Origin: Ensifer sp. LC163
Lineage (GTDB): Bacteria > Pseudomonadota > Alphaproteobacteria > Rhizobiales > Rhizobiaceae
Assembly (NCBI RefSeq): GCF_001695855.1
Contig: NZ_MBSS01000068.1
Span: forward strand, 1-64,000
DNA length: 64,000 bases
Direction: 5' to 3'
Part shown: positions 54,267 to 62,493 of the stretch, in pieces
Numbering within the stretch: position 1 is the stretch's first letter
Layout: the number at the start of each line of letters is the position of its first letter
Made by a program: the position numbers and the translations under genes
The notes under the pieces: model-generated
Databases searched by the model: none
What the model was told of the DNA's origin: nothing
Seen by the model: only the letters and a program-made list of their open reading frames with translations

Positions 54267-55499
54267 ATGGAAGACGGTCGGGTTGATCAGACCTCCCGGA
54301 TTGTGGTGATCGGTGCAGGTCAGGCGGGATTTTCCGCATGTGCCAAACTCCGCGCGCTCGGACATATGGGGTCGATCACCTTGATCGGCGACGAAAACCA
54401 TGCGCCTTACCAAAGGCCGCCGCTCTCGAAGGGGTTCCTCCTCGGCGAAACGACCGAGGAAAGACTCTATTTCAGGCCCCTGAGCTTTTACGAGGAAAAG
54501 GGCATCGAGTTGAGGCTGTCATCGACGGTCGAGGCCATAGACAGGTCCACGCAAAAGGTGGCGATGGCGGACGGATCAGAAGTCGCCTACGACCGTCTGC
54601 TTCTGGCGACAGGTGCACGCCCGAGGCTGCTGCCTGCCGAGATCGGCGGGGACTTGGGCGACGTCTTCTACGTCCGAAATCTCGCCGACATCAACTCGAT
54701 GGCGCACTGTTTCCGCGAGGGGCAGCGTGTCCTGATCATCGGCGGCGGCTACATCGGCCTGGAAGCGGCAGCCGTTTCGTCCAAGCTTGGACTCCAGGTC
54801 ACTCTCATCGAGGCTTCAGACCGCATCCTGCAGCGCGTTGCTAGCCCTGAGACTTCACGGTTCTTCAGAGAGCTGCATGCGTCTCACGATGTCACCGTGC
54901 TCGAGGGAACGGGGATCAGGCGCCTTACCGGCGAAGACGGTCATGTTCGGGCGGCCGAACTCTCCGATGGCTCTGTTCTCCCGGTTGACTTCGTCATTGT
55001 CGGGATCGGAGTTCATCCCAATGTCGAGCTTGCGCGCGACGCAGGCATCGACGTCGACAATGGCATCGTGGTGGACGCGAACTGCCGGACCTCGGACCCG
55101 CACGTCTTCGCGGCGGGGGACTGCGCTTCATTTCCGTGGAGGGCAGGCCGAATCCGCCTGGAAAGCGTAGGCAATGCAATCGATCAGGGAGAAGCAGCAG
55201 CCAAGGCGATGCTCGGGGATTCCGCCGGATACCTGGCGAAGCCCTGGTTCTGGTCAGACCAGTTTGACGTCAAACTGCAGATCGCTGGCCTCTCCACGGG
55301 ATACGACAGGGTGGCGACCCGCCATGGAGCCGGCAATGCAGTCTCCTATTGGTACTACCGCGGTGACGAGCTTCTGGCCGTCGACGCCATGAACGACCCG
55401 AGGGTCTACATGGCCGCCAAGCGGATGATCGAAGCGGGCAAGTCACCGGCACCGGTCGTGGTCGCCGATACGACGGTCGATCTCAAGTCATTGCTATAG
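54267..55499 (+). CDS. NADH-ferredoxin reductase (FAD, rubredoxin/putidaredoxin-reductase type)
   Basis: A 410-residue FAD protein. It has IVVIGAGQAGFSACAKLRALG, YQRPPLSKGFLLGE, the NAD motif VLIIGGGYIGLEAAAV and FAAGDCASFPW. This is the class that reduces small [2Fe-2S] ferredoxins. It is followed after 12 bases by such a ferredoxin. The pair most likely supplies electrons to the Rieske oxygenase at the head of the operon, replacing the fused GbcB/CntB reductase found in other bacteria. Confidence 0.93.
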   Translation: MEDGRVDQTSRIVVIGAGQAGFSACAKLRALGHMGSITLIGDENHAPYQRPPLSKGFLLGETTEERLYFRPLSFYEEKGIELRLSSTVEAIDRSTQKVAMADGSEVAYDRLLLATGARPRLLPAEIGGDLGDVFYVRNLADINSMAHCFREGQRVLIIGGGYIGLEAAAVSSKLGLQVTLIEASDRILQRVASPETSRFFRELHASHDVTVLEGTGIRRLTGEDGHVRAAELSDGSVLPVDFVIVGIGVHPNVELARDAGIDVDNGIVVDANCRTSDPHVFAAGDCASFPWRAGRIRLESVGNAIDQGEAAAKAMLGDSAGYLAKPWFWSDQFDVKLQIAGLSTGYDRVATRHGAGNAVSYWYYRGDELLAVDAMNDPRVYMAAKRMIEAGKSPAPVVVADTTVDLKSLL

Positions 55500-55511
55500 G
55501 GGGACCGTACA

Positions 55512-55832
55512 ATGGTGAAGTTGTCCATATCCACCTTCGACGGAACGCCATTCGAATTAGATGCGGCCACCGGAACGACACTGATGGAGAATGCGGTTCG
55601 GAATTCTGTCCCCGGCATAGAGGCGGAATGTGGTGGCGCGTGTGCCTGCGCCACCTGCCATGTCTACGTGGACGAGGAATGGAGAGAGCGGGTCGGGCCG
55701 CCCAACAATATCGAAAAGGATATGCTCGATTTCGCACACGACGTTCGCGAGAGCTCGCGCTTGTCGTGTCAAATCAGGCTGTCGGAGGCAATCGACGGAC
55801 TGAGCGTAAGAATCCCAGAACGACAGTCGTAA
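55512..55832 (+). CDS. Adrenodoxin/putidaredoxin-type [2Fe-2S] ferredoxin
   Basis: A 106-residue ferredoxin with the vertebrate-type ligand pattern CX5CX2C in ECGGACACATC and a fourth Cys in RLSCQIRLSEAIDG. It is the partner of the reductase directly upstream. Together with the Rieske oxygenase they form a three-component monooxygenase. GGGGGACC lies ahead of the ATG. Confidence 0.95.
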   Translation: MVKLSISTFDGTPFELDAATGTTLMENAVRNSVPGIEAECGGACACATCHVYVDEEWRERVGPPNNIEKDMLDFAHDVRESSRLSCQIRLSEAIDGLSVRIPERQS

Positions 55833-55864
55833 GCTCGCGTTGTCGCAGATTAGCGCACGATCAA

Positions 55865-56350
55865 ATGGAATCGAACGTAATGACCCCAGCGGCTATGTAT
55901 CTTTGGGAGGGTTCCGTCCTTCCCGAGTGGCTCGACTACAACGGGCACATGACGGAGCACAGATACCTTCACATCTTCAGCGATAGCTCGGATGCCCTTT
56001 ATGCGAAGCTCGGGGTGGTCTTCGAAAAAGCTGCCGAAGGGTCTTATTATACAATGGAGACTCATCTGAGGCATTTGGCAGAGACACATGTCGGAGGCAG
56101 TCTCTGGACCGAGACCGAAATTCTCGGATACGATGAAAAGCGCCTACATCTATTTCATCGCCTCTTTGAATCCGGAGGGAAACTGCTAGCGACAGCGGAG
56201 CATCTGGCATTGCATGTCGCCCATTCCAAAAGCTGTGCGGCAAGCGGTGACATGCTCACTAAAGTGGCATCCATTTTCGCTAATCAGAACGAACTGCCAG
56301 TAGCGGAACGGGTAGGCAGTGTCCTTCGCCAGCCTTCGCGACATACATGA
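55865..56350 (+). CDS. 4HBT-fold thioesterase, probable betainyl-CoA thioesterase
   Basis: A 161-residue hot-dog-fold thioesterase with the active-site motif DYNGHMTEHRYLHIFSD (about residues 23-39), typical of 4-hydroxybenzoyl-CoA thioesterase-like enzymes. In carnitine degradation this class hydrolyses betainyl-CoA to glycine betaine and CoA. As last gene of an operon holding carnitine dehydrogenase and BKACE, that role is likely. ATG 55865 or ATG 55880 may be the start. The following 177 bases up to the convergent regulator show no gene. Confidence 0.85.
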   Translation: MESNVMTPAAMYLWEGSVLPEWLDYNGHMTEHRYLHIFSDSSDALYAKLGVVFEKAAEGSYYTMETHLRHLAETHVGGSLWTETEILGYDEKRLHLFHRLFESGGKLLATAEHLALHVAHSKSCAASGDMLTKVASIFANQNELPVAERVGSVLRQPSRHT

Positions 56351-56527
56351 CTGCGATGATTTATCCGCACCCCCTTGGCGAGCTTCAATGAAACAGAGTG
56401 GGCCCACAGCCACCGAACCGGCTATCATTGCTTGCGGACCTTTTTCCTGGATTGACCACGGAGGAATGTCGGTGGGGTCCCCTTACCAAAAGCCCGTTTC
56501 CGCGCAACCCGCAAGCAGCGTGAAGGC

Positions 56528-57526
56528 TCACTTCGACAGCGTCGCTCGCAACTCGCGCGGCGACTGGCCGAAGGTCTTGGCGAACATCCTGGAGAAATGC
56601 CCAGCGCTTTCGAAGCCGACGTCGAGGGCGATTTCAATGAGTGAAGCATCGGTCTGGGTGAGAAGGCGCTTGGCGCGTTCCAGCCGGAATTTTCTGTAGA
56701 CGTGCGCCGGCGACATCTTCGCCTTTTCCATGAACAGGCGCTCGAGCTGACGCCGTGACAGGCCGACGGAGGCCGCTAGTTCAGGGATCGAGATCGTGTT
56801 CTCGGTATTCTGCTCCATGATGATAAGGGCAGCGTTCAGGCGGGGGTCGTTGCTCTCGATCGCGAGCGGCTTTCTTGGCTGGACATGAAGATGCGAACGG
56901 GCCCTGTCGATCTGCAGGACCTCGAGCGCATTGCGTTCCGCCTCCCTGCTGATATGGAGGCGAACGATATGGGCTGCCATGTCGGCCGCACTGCTGCCGC
57001 CGGCGCAGGACCCACGGGTGCGGTCGAGGTTGAAGAGGCGATCCGAGCGCACCTTCAGATCCGGGAAGCGCTCGCGGAATGCCTGATAGTGGAGCCAGCT
57101 GACACAGACGACGTGCCCCGCCATGAGCCCCGCCTCCGCCAGGATGAAGGTCCCGGTGCACAGGCCGATCAAAGGCACTTTCTTGGCGGCTGCCTTTTTC
57201 AGGAAGGCGACCGTCTCATCATCGATCGGGTGCTCGTTCTTGAGAAGGCCGCCGACTATGACGATGTAGTCGAACTGCCCGGGATCGACGAGGCCGGACG
57301 TTGGCGCCACCTGAACCCCGCAGCTGGATGCGATCAGGTGGCGTGTGTTGCCGAGGACCTGCCAATCGGCACGCACACGGCCCGATTTATCGAGCTCGTC
57401 GCTTGCCAGCCTAAGCGTATCGATGAAGAGGGCGAAGGCCGAGAGTGTGAAGGAACGTGCGAGCACGAAGCCGATCTTGAGGCGGACCGTCGCGGCAGGG
57501 GTTATGGGTTTCAGGTTCGTCGTCAT
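56528..57526 (-). CDS. GATase1-AraC family transcriptional regulator
   Basis: A 332-residue regulator with an amidotransferase-like N-domain (Cys in LIGLCTGTFILAEAGLMAGH) and a C-terminal AraC double HTH (ELAASVGLSRRQLERLFMEKAKMSP, LIEIALDVGFESAGHFSRMFAKTFG). It reads in the same direction as the racemase and transporter genes upstream, 133 bases after the racemase. It is a natural regulator of that operon. It is the third regulator of this class in 17 kb. Confidence 0.93.
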   Translation of the reverse strand: MTTNLKPITPAATVRLKIGFVLARSFTLSAFALFIDTLRLASDELDKSGRVRADWQVLGNTRHLIASSCGVQVAPTSGLVDPGQFDYIVIVGGLLKNEHPIDDETVAFLKKAAAKKVPLIGLCTGTFILAEAGLMAGHVVCVSWLHYQAFRERFPDLKVRSDRLFNLDRTRGSCAGGSSAADMAAHIVRLHISREAERNALEVLQIDRARSHLHVQPRKPLAIESNDPRLNAALIIMEQNTENTISIPELAASVGLSRRQLERLFMEKAKMSPAHVYRKFRLERAKRLLTQTDASLIEIALDVGFESAGHFSRMFAKTFGQSPRELRATLSK

Positions 57527-57659
57527 CGAGGAGTTTCCTAACTAGCGAACTGGTTGGCTCGCGCGCCACTTGCCGAGGTCGAAACGTATGAAATCGTGGC
57601 TCAGGTCTTAGGTCTTGCGATGCTCGATCAGTCATGATCCGAGGCCCGAAGCCGACCGG

Positions 57660-58658
57660 CTATTTTATCTGAAATCCGTGTGCCAGGGGATCTCGATCAT
57701 CCACGAAGATGGTGTTGTGACCGATGATCCGGGCCCACCCACCCACGCTTGGCCTGATGCCCCTGAAGTCACCGACGTTCTGTTCGGCCTCGACGCGCCC
57801 TTCGAAAACCGTGCCGATCAGGCTTTCCTGGCGGAATGTTTCGCCGACCTTGAGACGCCCCTTTCCGTGGAGCTGAGCCATCCGTGCGGATGTCCCGGTA
57901 CCGCCCGGCGACCGGTCGATCGCCTTGTTGCCATAGAACACGGCGCCGCGGCCATCAGCCTCTTTGGAAGTCGGTCCGTCGCACCACAGCGCGTGATGCA
58001 CGCCGCCTATCCGATCGTCCTCCGGGTGGATCGGGTCGCAGACAGGTGCAAGGGCGTCGCGAAGACTTCGGCTGACCTCCACGATATCGCTTGCCGACAT
58101 ACCGTCGAGGCCAGGCCAGTTTTTCTGCGGTTCGACGACGGCATAATAGTTGCCGCCATAGGATACGTCGACGACAAGCGGACCGAGGCCTGGAACATCT
58201 ACGCTGACGTCGGCTTCATGCAGATAGCTCGCGACGTTGAACATGCGGACTGATTCCACGAACTCGCCGGGCTTGGAGTATTCGACGTCGACCCTGCCAG
58301 CGGGCGTCTCGATCGACACCTTCCCCGGCTTGCGCGGTGTCACAAGGCCCTCTTCGAGCGCTGCGGTAACAAGCCCCATCGTGCCGGCGCCACACATCGG
58401 CAGGCAGCCGCTTACCTCGATGAAAATGACCGCGAAATCACAATCTTCTCGGTACGCGGGGTAGATGATCGCGCCAGACATGACGTCGTGCCCACGTGGT
58501 TCGAACATCAACGACTGGCGAACCCAGTCATGGTCGCGAACGAAGATTTCGCGACGCTCGACGATCGGTAGATGGGGGAGCAATGGGGCTCCCGCCGCCA
58601 CGAGCCGAACGGGGTTTCCGCAGGTGTGAGAATCGATGCAGAAGAAGCTGCGGCGCAT
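57660..58658 (-). CDS. Proline racemase/4-hydroxyproline epimerase superfamily protein with altered active site
   Basis: A 332-residue protein that is otherwise very like 4-hydroxyproline 2-epimerase (SFFCIDSHTCGNPVRLV, MFEPRGHDVMSGAIIYP, SGCLPMCG, GWARIIGHNTIFVDDRDP). The first catalytic Cys is present (Cys89), but the usual His two residues later is Ala91 (MCGAG rather than MCGHG). The second catalytic position, Cys in epimerases and Thr in 3-hydroxyproline dehydratases, is Gly252 (DRSPGGTGTSAR; codon GGC at 57905-57903). A two-base Cys/Cys epimerisation is therefore not expected. It is the last enzyme gene in an operon with a quaternary-amine importer, a FAD amine oxidase and an aldehyde dehydrogenase, so an N-methylated hydroxyproline-like substrate is possible. 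Confidence 0.87.
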   Translation of the reverse strand: MRRSFFCIDSHTCGNPVRLVAAGAPLLPHLPIVERREIFVRDHDWVRQSLMFEPRGHDVMSGAIIYPAYREDCDFAVIFIEVSGCLPMCGAGTMGLVTAALEEGLVTPRKPGKVSIETPAGRVDVEYSKPGEFVESVRMFNVASYLHEADVSVDVPGLGPLVVDVSYGGNYYAVVEPQKNWPGLDGMSASDIVEVSRSLRDALAPVCDPIHPEDDRIGGVHHALWCDGPTSKEADGRGAVFYGNKAIDRSPGGTGTSARMAQLHGKGRLKVGETFRQESLIGTVFEGRVEAEQNVGDFRGIRPSVGGWARIIGHNTIFVDDRDPLAHGFQIK

Positions 58659-58670
58659 GGTCTGATATCC

Positions 58671-59531
58671 CTAGTGTGTCGCCCTTGTCGGACCGCGGCC
58701 GCGGCCCTGCAGGGCACCCTTGGACAAACGGTCGAGGAGGATTGCGATGGCGACGATTGCCAGTCCGGCCCGAAGACCGAGCCCCATTTCCATGCGCGTC
58801 AGCCCTCGTGTGACTTCGGCACCCAGTCCGCCGGCGCCGACCAGACCGGCGAGCACCACCATCGCGAGCGAGAGCAGAATGCACTGGTTGAGGCCGACAA
58901 GAAGCGTGGGCGTGGCAGACGGAATTTCGATCTTGAGGAGAATCGCGCGGGGTGGTGCGCCCGTCGCCTGGCCAAGTTCCAGAAGATCCTTCGGGACCTG
59001 GTTGAAGGCGAGCGTCGTCAGACGCAGCATGGGCGGTATGCCGTAGACGATCGTTGCGATAATTGCTGGAACGCGGCCCAGGCTGAAAATCATGACCGCA
59101 GGGATCAGATAGACCCATGGCGGTACGGTTTGCATGATGTCGAGCACGGGCCGAAGGCCGGCCTCGAGGCTCTTGTAGCGCGATGCTAGAATGCCGAGAG
59201 GAAACGCGATCGACACTGAAATGAAGACGGCGACGGTCACGAGCGCGAATGTCTGCATCGACGCCGTCCAAAGACCTGCTAAGAGACAAAAGGCAAGGCT
59301 GACCGCCGTGATCACGGCAACCCTGAAATTGATGAGGAACGCGGCAAGCAGCACCGCCACCAGGATCACCACATAGGGCGACGGGTACAGCAAGACGGCT
59401 TCGATGCCGCCCAGTACCGCCTCGATCAGCTTGGTGACCGCGTCAAAGAACGGGTGGAAGTTCGCGTTCAGCCAATCCACCGCCGGGGCGAGATAGACAC
59501 CCGGCGAAAAACGAATGAGGTCGGCATTCAT
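58671..59531 (-). CDS. ABC permease 2 of the second quaternary-amine importer (ProW type)
   Basis: A 286-residue permease with about six membrane helices. The EAA loop reads LLELGQATGAPPRAILLKIEIPSATP. The start ATG overlaps the stop of the preceding permease gene (ATGA). The end lies 12 bases before the racemase start. It works with the permease at 59528, so this importer uses two separate ProW proteins, unlike the fused one at 41084. Confidence 0.9.
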   Translation of the reverse strand: MNADLIRFSPGVYLAPAVDWLNANFHPFFDAVTKLIEAVLGGIEAVLLYPSPYVVILVAVLLAAFLINFRVAVITAVSLAFCLLAGLWTASMQTFALVTVAVFISVSIAFPLGILASRYKSLEAGLRPVLDIMQTVPPWVYLIPAVMIFSLGRVPAIIATIVYGIPPMLRLTTLAFNQVPKDLLELGQATGAPPRAILLKIEIPSATPTLLVGLNQCILLSLAMVVLAGLVGAGGLGAEVTRGLTRMEMGLGLRAGLAIVAIAILLDRLSKGALQGRGRGPTRATH

Positions 59532-60376
59532 CTTGCACCTGCCTTTGCGCGATGGGCAGCACTTTGTGTCAATCTGTCGAGCACCATGGTCAGGATGACG
59601 ATCGCGATTGCCGCATTGATGGAAGTTGCGATGTCGAGCGTGCGAACCGCACCGTAGATCGTCTCGCCTAGCCCGCCGGAACCGACGATGCCGGCGATGA
59701 CAACCATCCCGAACGCCATCATCAAGCTTTGGTTTATCCCGGCCATCACGCTCGGGATCGCGAATGGAAGCCTGATTTTGGTGAACATCTGCCACGGCGT
59801 CAGGCCGCTCGCCTGCCCCAGTTCGATAAACTCTCGCGGCGTCATCCGAATGCCGAGCGACGTCAGGCGGATGGCCGGCGGCATCGCGACGATGAAGGTG
59901 GCGATGAGCGCGGTCGCAGGCCCATAACCGAGCAGCGCAATTGCCGGGAGAAGGTAGATGTAGGGTGGCAGTGTTTGGATGAGATCAAGCACGGGCTCGA
60001 GAGCACGATCGAAGGATCTGACAAAACCGGCGAGGATCCCGATCGGAATGCCGACGACGAGTGCAAGGATCGTTGCCGTTGCGACCAGGGCCAACGTGCT
60101 CATCGTTTCGGCCCAAAGACCCATGGCTGTGCAGAAGGTCAGTGCGACGCCTGTCAGTAGCCCGGCTGCAAGATTGATCAGCCGCCATCCGAGCAAGGCC
60201 GCAAGAGCAGCAATGACATAGAACGGCGAGATCTGGAGCACCCAGAGGATGCCGTCATATGTCCCCTCCAGAACCATCCTGATGAAGTCGAACAACCACT
60301 CGCCGTTGTCGCTGATCCAGCCAAGCGCGTCGTCGGTAAAGGTGTCGAAATTATCCGTAATGACCGAGGTGTCCAT
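59528..60376 (-). CDS. ABC permease 1 of the second quaternary-amine importer (ProW type)
   Basis: A 282-residue permease with a hydrophilic N-terminus (about 30 residues) and six likely helices. The EAA loop is FIELGQASGLTPWQMFTKIRLPFAIP. GGAGG lies nine bases before the ATG. It is paired with the next permease by a four-base overlap and preceded by its ATPase gene after 14 bases. Confidence 0.9.
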   Translation of the reverse strand: MDTSVITDNFDTFTDDALGWISDNGEWLFDFIRMVLEGTYDGILWVLQISPFYVIAALAALLGWRLINLAAGLLTGVALTFCTAMGLWAETMSTLALVATATILALVVGIPIGILAGFVRSFDRALEPVLDLIQTLPPYIYLLPAIALLGYGPATALIATFIVAMPPAIRLTSLGIRMTPREFIELGQASGLTPWQMFTKIRLPFAIPSVMAGINQSLMMAFGMVVIAGIVGSGGLGETIYGAVRTLDIATSINAAIAIVILTMVLDRLTQSAAHRAKAGAR

Positions 60377-60390
60377 TGCATTACCTCCAA

Positions 60391-61479
60391 CTAGGCTGCG
60401 ACGAGCTCTCTGGCGGGGGTCCCGGCCACGCCGCAGAGCAATCCGCGGGTCGTCACGATACCGACCATGGCACCATTCTCGACAACTGCAACGGCGTCGC
60501 GGTTCGAGCGCATGGTGAGATCTATGAGTTCCCCGATGTCGGCTTCCGGCGAGGTCTTCAGAAGCGCCTCGACGTCGCAGTGGGGCTGCAGGGTCTGGAA
60601 CTCCGCAACCGGGAGCATCACTGAATGTGCCTTGACGAGATGGATTCTCGAAATGCCGGCGACAAATTCGGAGACGTAGTCATCGGCCGGCTGTGTCACG
60701 ATTTCTTCCGCGGTCCCCACCTGCACGATCACGCCATCCTTCATGATCGCAATCCGATCACCGATCCGAATGGCCTCTTCGAGGTCGTGGGTAATGAAGA
60801 CAGACGACTTACCAAGTGATTTCGTCAGCTGCCGGAACTCATCCTGCAACTGCCTGCGGATGAGCGGGTCGAGCGCGCTGAACGGTTCGTCCATCAGGAT
60901 AATTTCCGGGTCTGCAGCCAGCGCCCGGGCAAGGCCCACGCGTTGCTGCATGCCGCCCGAAAGTTCGGAAGGGTAGCGCGCCATCCAGTCGGCGAGTCCC
61001 ACTTTTTCTAGGGCGGCGCGGGCAATCTTGTACCTCTCGTCCCGAGGCACTCCACGGACCTCTAGTCCGAATGCGGCGTTTTCGAGCACGGTCCTTCCCG
61101 GAAGAAGGGCTACGCTCTGAAATACCATACCGATGTTCCGGGCGCGCATGTCGCGCAGCTCTGCGGCGTTCAGCTTGGCAATGTCCTTGCCCTTGATCGT
61201 GATCTGACCAAGGCTCGGTTCGATCAGCCGATTGAGCAAGCGCACGAGGGTCGACTTGCCGCTACCGGAAAGCCCCATGATACAGAAGATCTCGCCGCGA
61301 CGGACCTGAAGATTGGCGTTGGCAACGCCAACAACGCAGTCGAATTCTTCCAGGATTTGCTTCTTCGATAGCCCACGCTCTTCGACGGCCCTTATCGCAG
61401 TCGGGGCACGTGCGCCGAATATTTTCCAGACGTTCTGGCAGTCCACCAGCACTTCGTTCGCATTGTTGATCGTGTTCAT
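60391..61479 (-). CDS. ABC ATPase of the second quaternary-amine importer (ProV type, CBS tail)
   Basis: A 362-residue ATPase: Walker A GLSGSGKST, signature LSGGMQQRVGLARALA, Walker B IILMDEP, switch His in FITHDLEEAI. The ProV-type N-extension (VEERGLSKKQILEEF) and a C-terminal CBS-like domain (AVAVVENGAMVGIVTTRGLL) mark the glycine betaine/proline betaine class. It lies between the binding protein and the permeases. Confidence 0.93.
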   Translation of the reverse strand: MNTINNANEVLVDCQNVWKIFGARAPTAIRAVEERGLSKKQILEEFDCVVGVANANLQVRRGEIFCIMGLSGSGKSTLVRLLNRLIEPSLGQITIKGKDIAKLNAAELRDMRARNIGMVFQSVALLPGRTVLENAAFGLEVRGVPRDERYKIARAALEKVGLADWMARYPSELSGGMQQRVGLARALAADPEIILMDEPFSALDPLIRRQLQDEFRQLTKSLGKSSVFITHDLEEAIRIGDRIAIMKDGVIVQVGTAEEIVTQPADDYVSEFVAGISRIHLVKAHSVMLPVAEFQTLQPHCDVEALLKTSPEADIGELIDLTMRSNRDAVAVVENGAMVGIVTTRGLLCGVAGTPARELVAA

Positions 61480-61563
61480 CTCGTTCCCCGCAATTCAGCC
61501 CGTAGCTGTTTGCTTATGGTCGATTGCGGGCGGCACCATCCCGAGCCGCCCGCGTATTCACGC

Positions 61564-62415
61564 TCATTCGCTCTTGATATTGCCCCAGCGCTTCAGCAGG
61601 TCGGCGTGGTTATCGGTCCAGTCCTTGACCGCCTCATCCATAGACTTGCCGTCGCTGACAGCGCCGTTTATCGCAGTGATGTCGGCAAGCGGCACGTAAA
61701 CGCTGGCAACAACCTCACGAGCGTGCGGGTAGTCAGCGGAGAAACCCTTCTGACCGATCCAGTAGTAGCTCTGCGGCGGCGGGAATATGCCCTTTGGATC
61801 CTTCAGGAACTTCAAGGGGTATTTCTGCATCATCCAGGACGGCTCCCAGATAGTGACGGCCACCCATTCGTTGCGGTCGATGGCGGACTTGAGTGCAGCG
61901 GTCATTGCGGCGGTGCTGCCTTCGACAAGCTGCAGCTTGAGGTCGTAGTCCTTCACGACGGTGGCGGCGTCACGCATCAAACCTGAACCAGGCTCGATGC
62001 CGACAATCTTGCCGCCGAACTTGTCGGCGTTTTCGTTGAGTTGTTCGACGGAGTCGACGGTGACGTATTGCGGCACTGCAATGGCCTGATAGAGGCCGTG
62101 CGAAACAGGCGAAATCTTCTCGAGGCGCTTCTTGTTCTTATCCCAGTAGTCCTGTGCGACATAATCTGTCTGCGAGGCGAGGAGCTGAACGTCGCCCTTG
62201 GTGAGAGCAGCGTAGGCGATGCCCCACTCGGAAAACGGCACGACCTTGACGGTGTATCCGGCGTCCTCGAGCACTTTCTTGGTGATTCCGGTGATGGGGG
62301 TGAGGTCCTCCCAAGACATGGTGCCCAGTGTGATGGTTTTTTCTTCGGCCCGCGCGGACACCATGGTCATTCCGACCATCGCAGCAGCACAGAGCGCTTT
62401 CCACAAAGTCTTCAT
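61564..62415 (-). CDS. Periplasmic binding protein of the second quaternary-amine importer (OpuAC family)
   Basis: A 283-residue OpuAC-type protein with a Sec signal (MKTLWKALCAAAMVGMTMVSARA, cut before EE). Aromatic-rich segments suited to a quaternary-amine cage are visible (EWVAVTIWEPSWMMQKYPL, SYYWIGQKGFSADY). It is followed by its ATPase. The genes around it (racemase homologue, FAD oxidase, aldehyde dehydrogenase) suggest a ligand such as a proline or hydroxyproline betaine. Confidence 0.88.
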   Translation of the reverse strand: MKTLWKALCAAAMVGMTMVSARAEEKTITLGTMSWEDLTPITGITKKVLEDAGYTVKVVPFSEWGIAYAALTKGDVQLLASQTDYVAQDYWDKNKKRLEKISPVSHGLYQAIAVPQYVTVDSVEQLNENADKFGGKIVGIEPGSGLMRDAATVVKDYDLKLQLVEGSTAAMTAALKSAIDRNEWVAVTIWEPSWMMQKYPLKFLKDPKGIFPPPQSYYWIGQKGFSADYPHAREVVASVYVPLADITAINGAVSDGKSMDEAVKDWTDNHADLLKRWGNIKSE

Positions 62416-62493
62416 TATTGTTCTCCTAGTTTTCGTTCCCATTCTCTTTGAAGACCGGCAGTCGCCTCAGCCCTCACATTGCGCGGCGAAGGG

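Noticed and set aside
57660-58658. Standard 4-hydroxyproline 2-epimerase or trans-3-hydroxyproline dehydratase
   Set aside because: The second catalytic position is Gly, neither the Cys of epimerases nor the Thr of dehydratases, and the first motif lacks its His.
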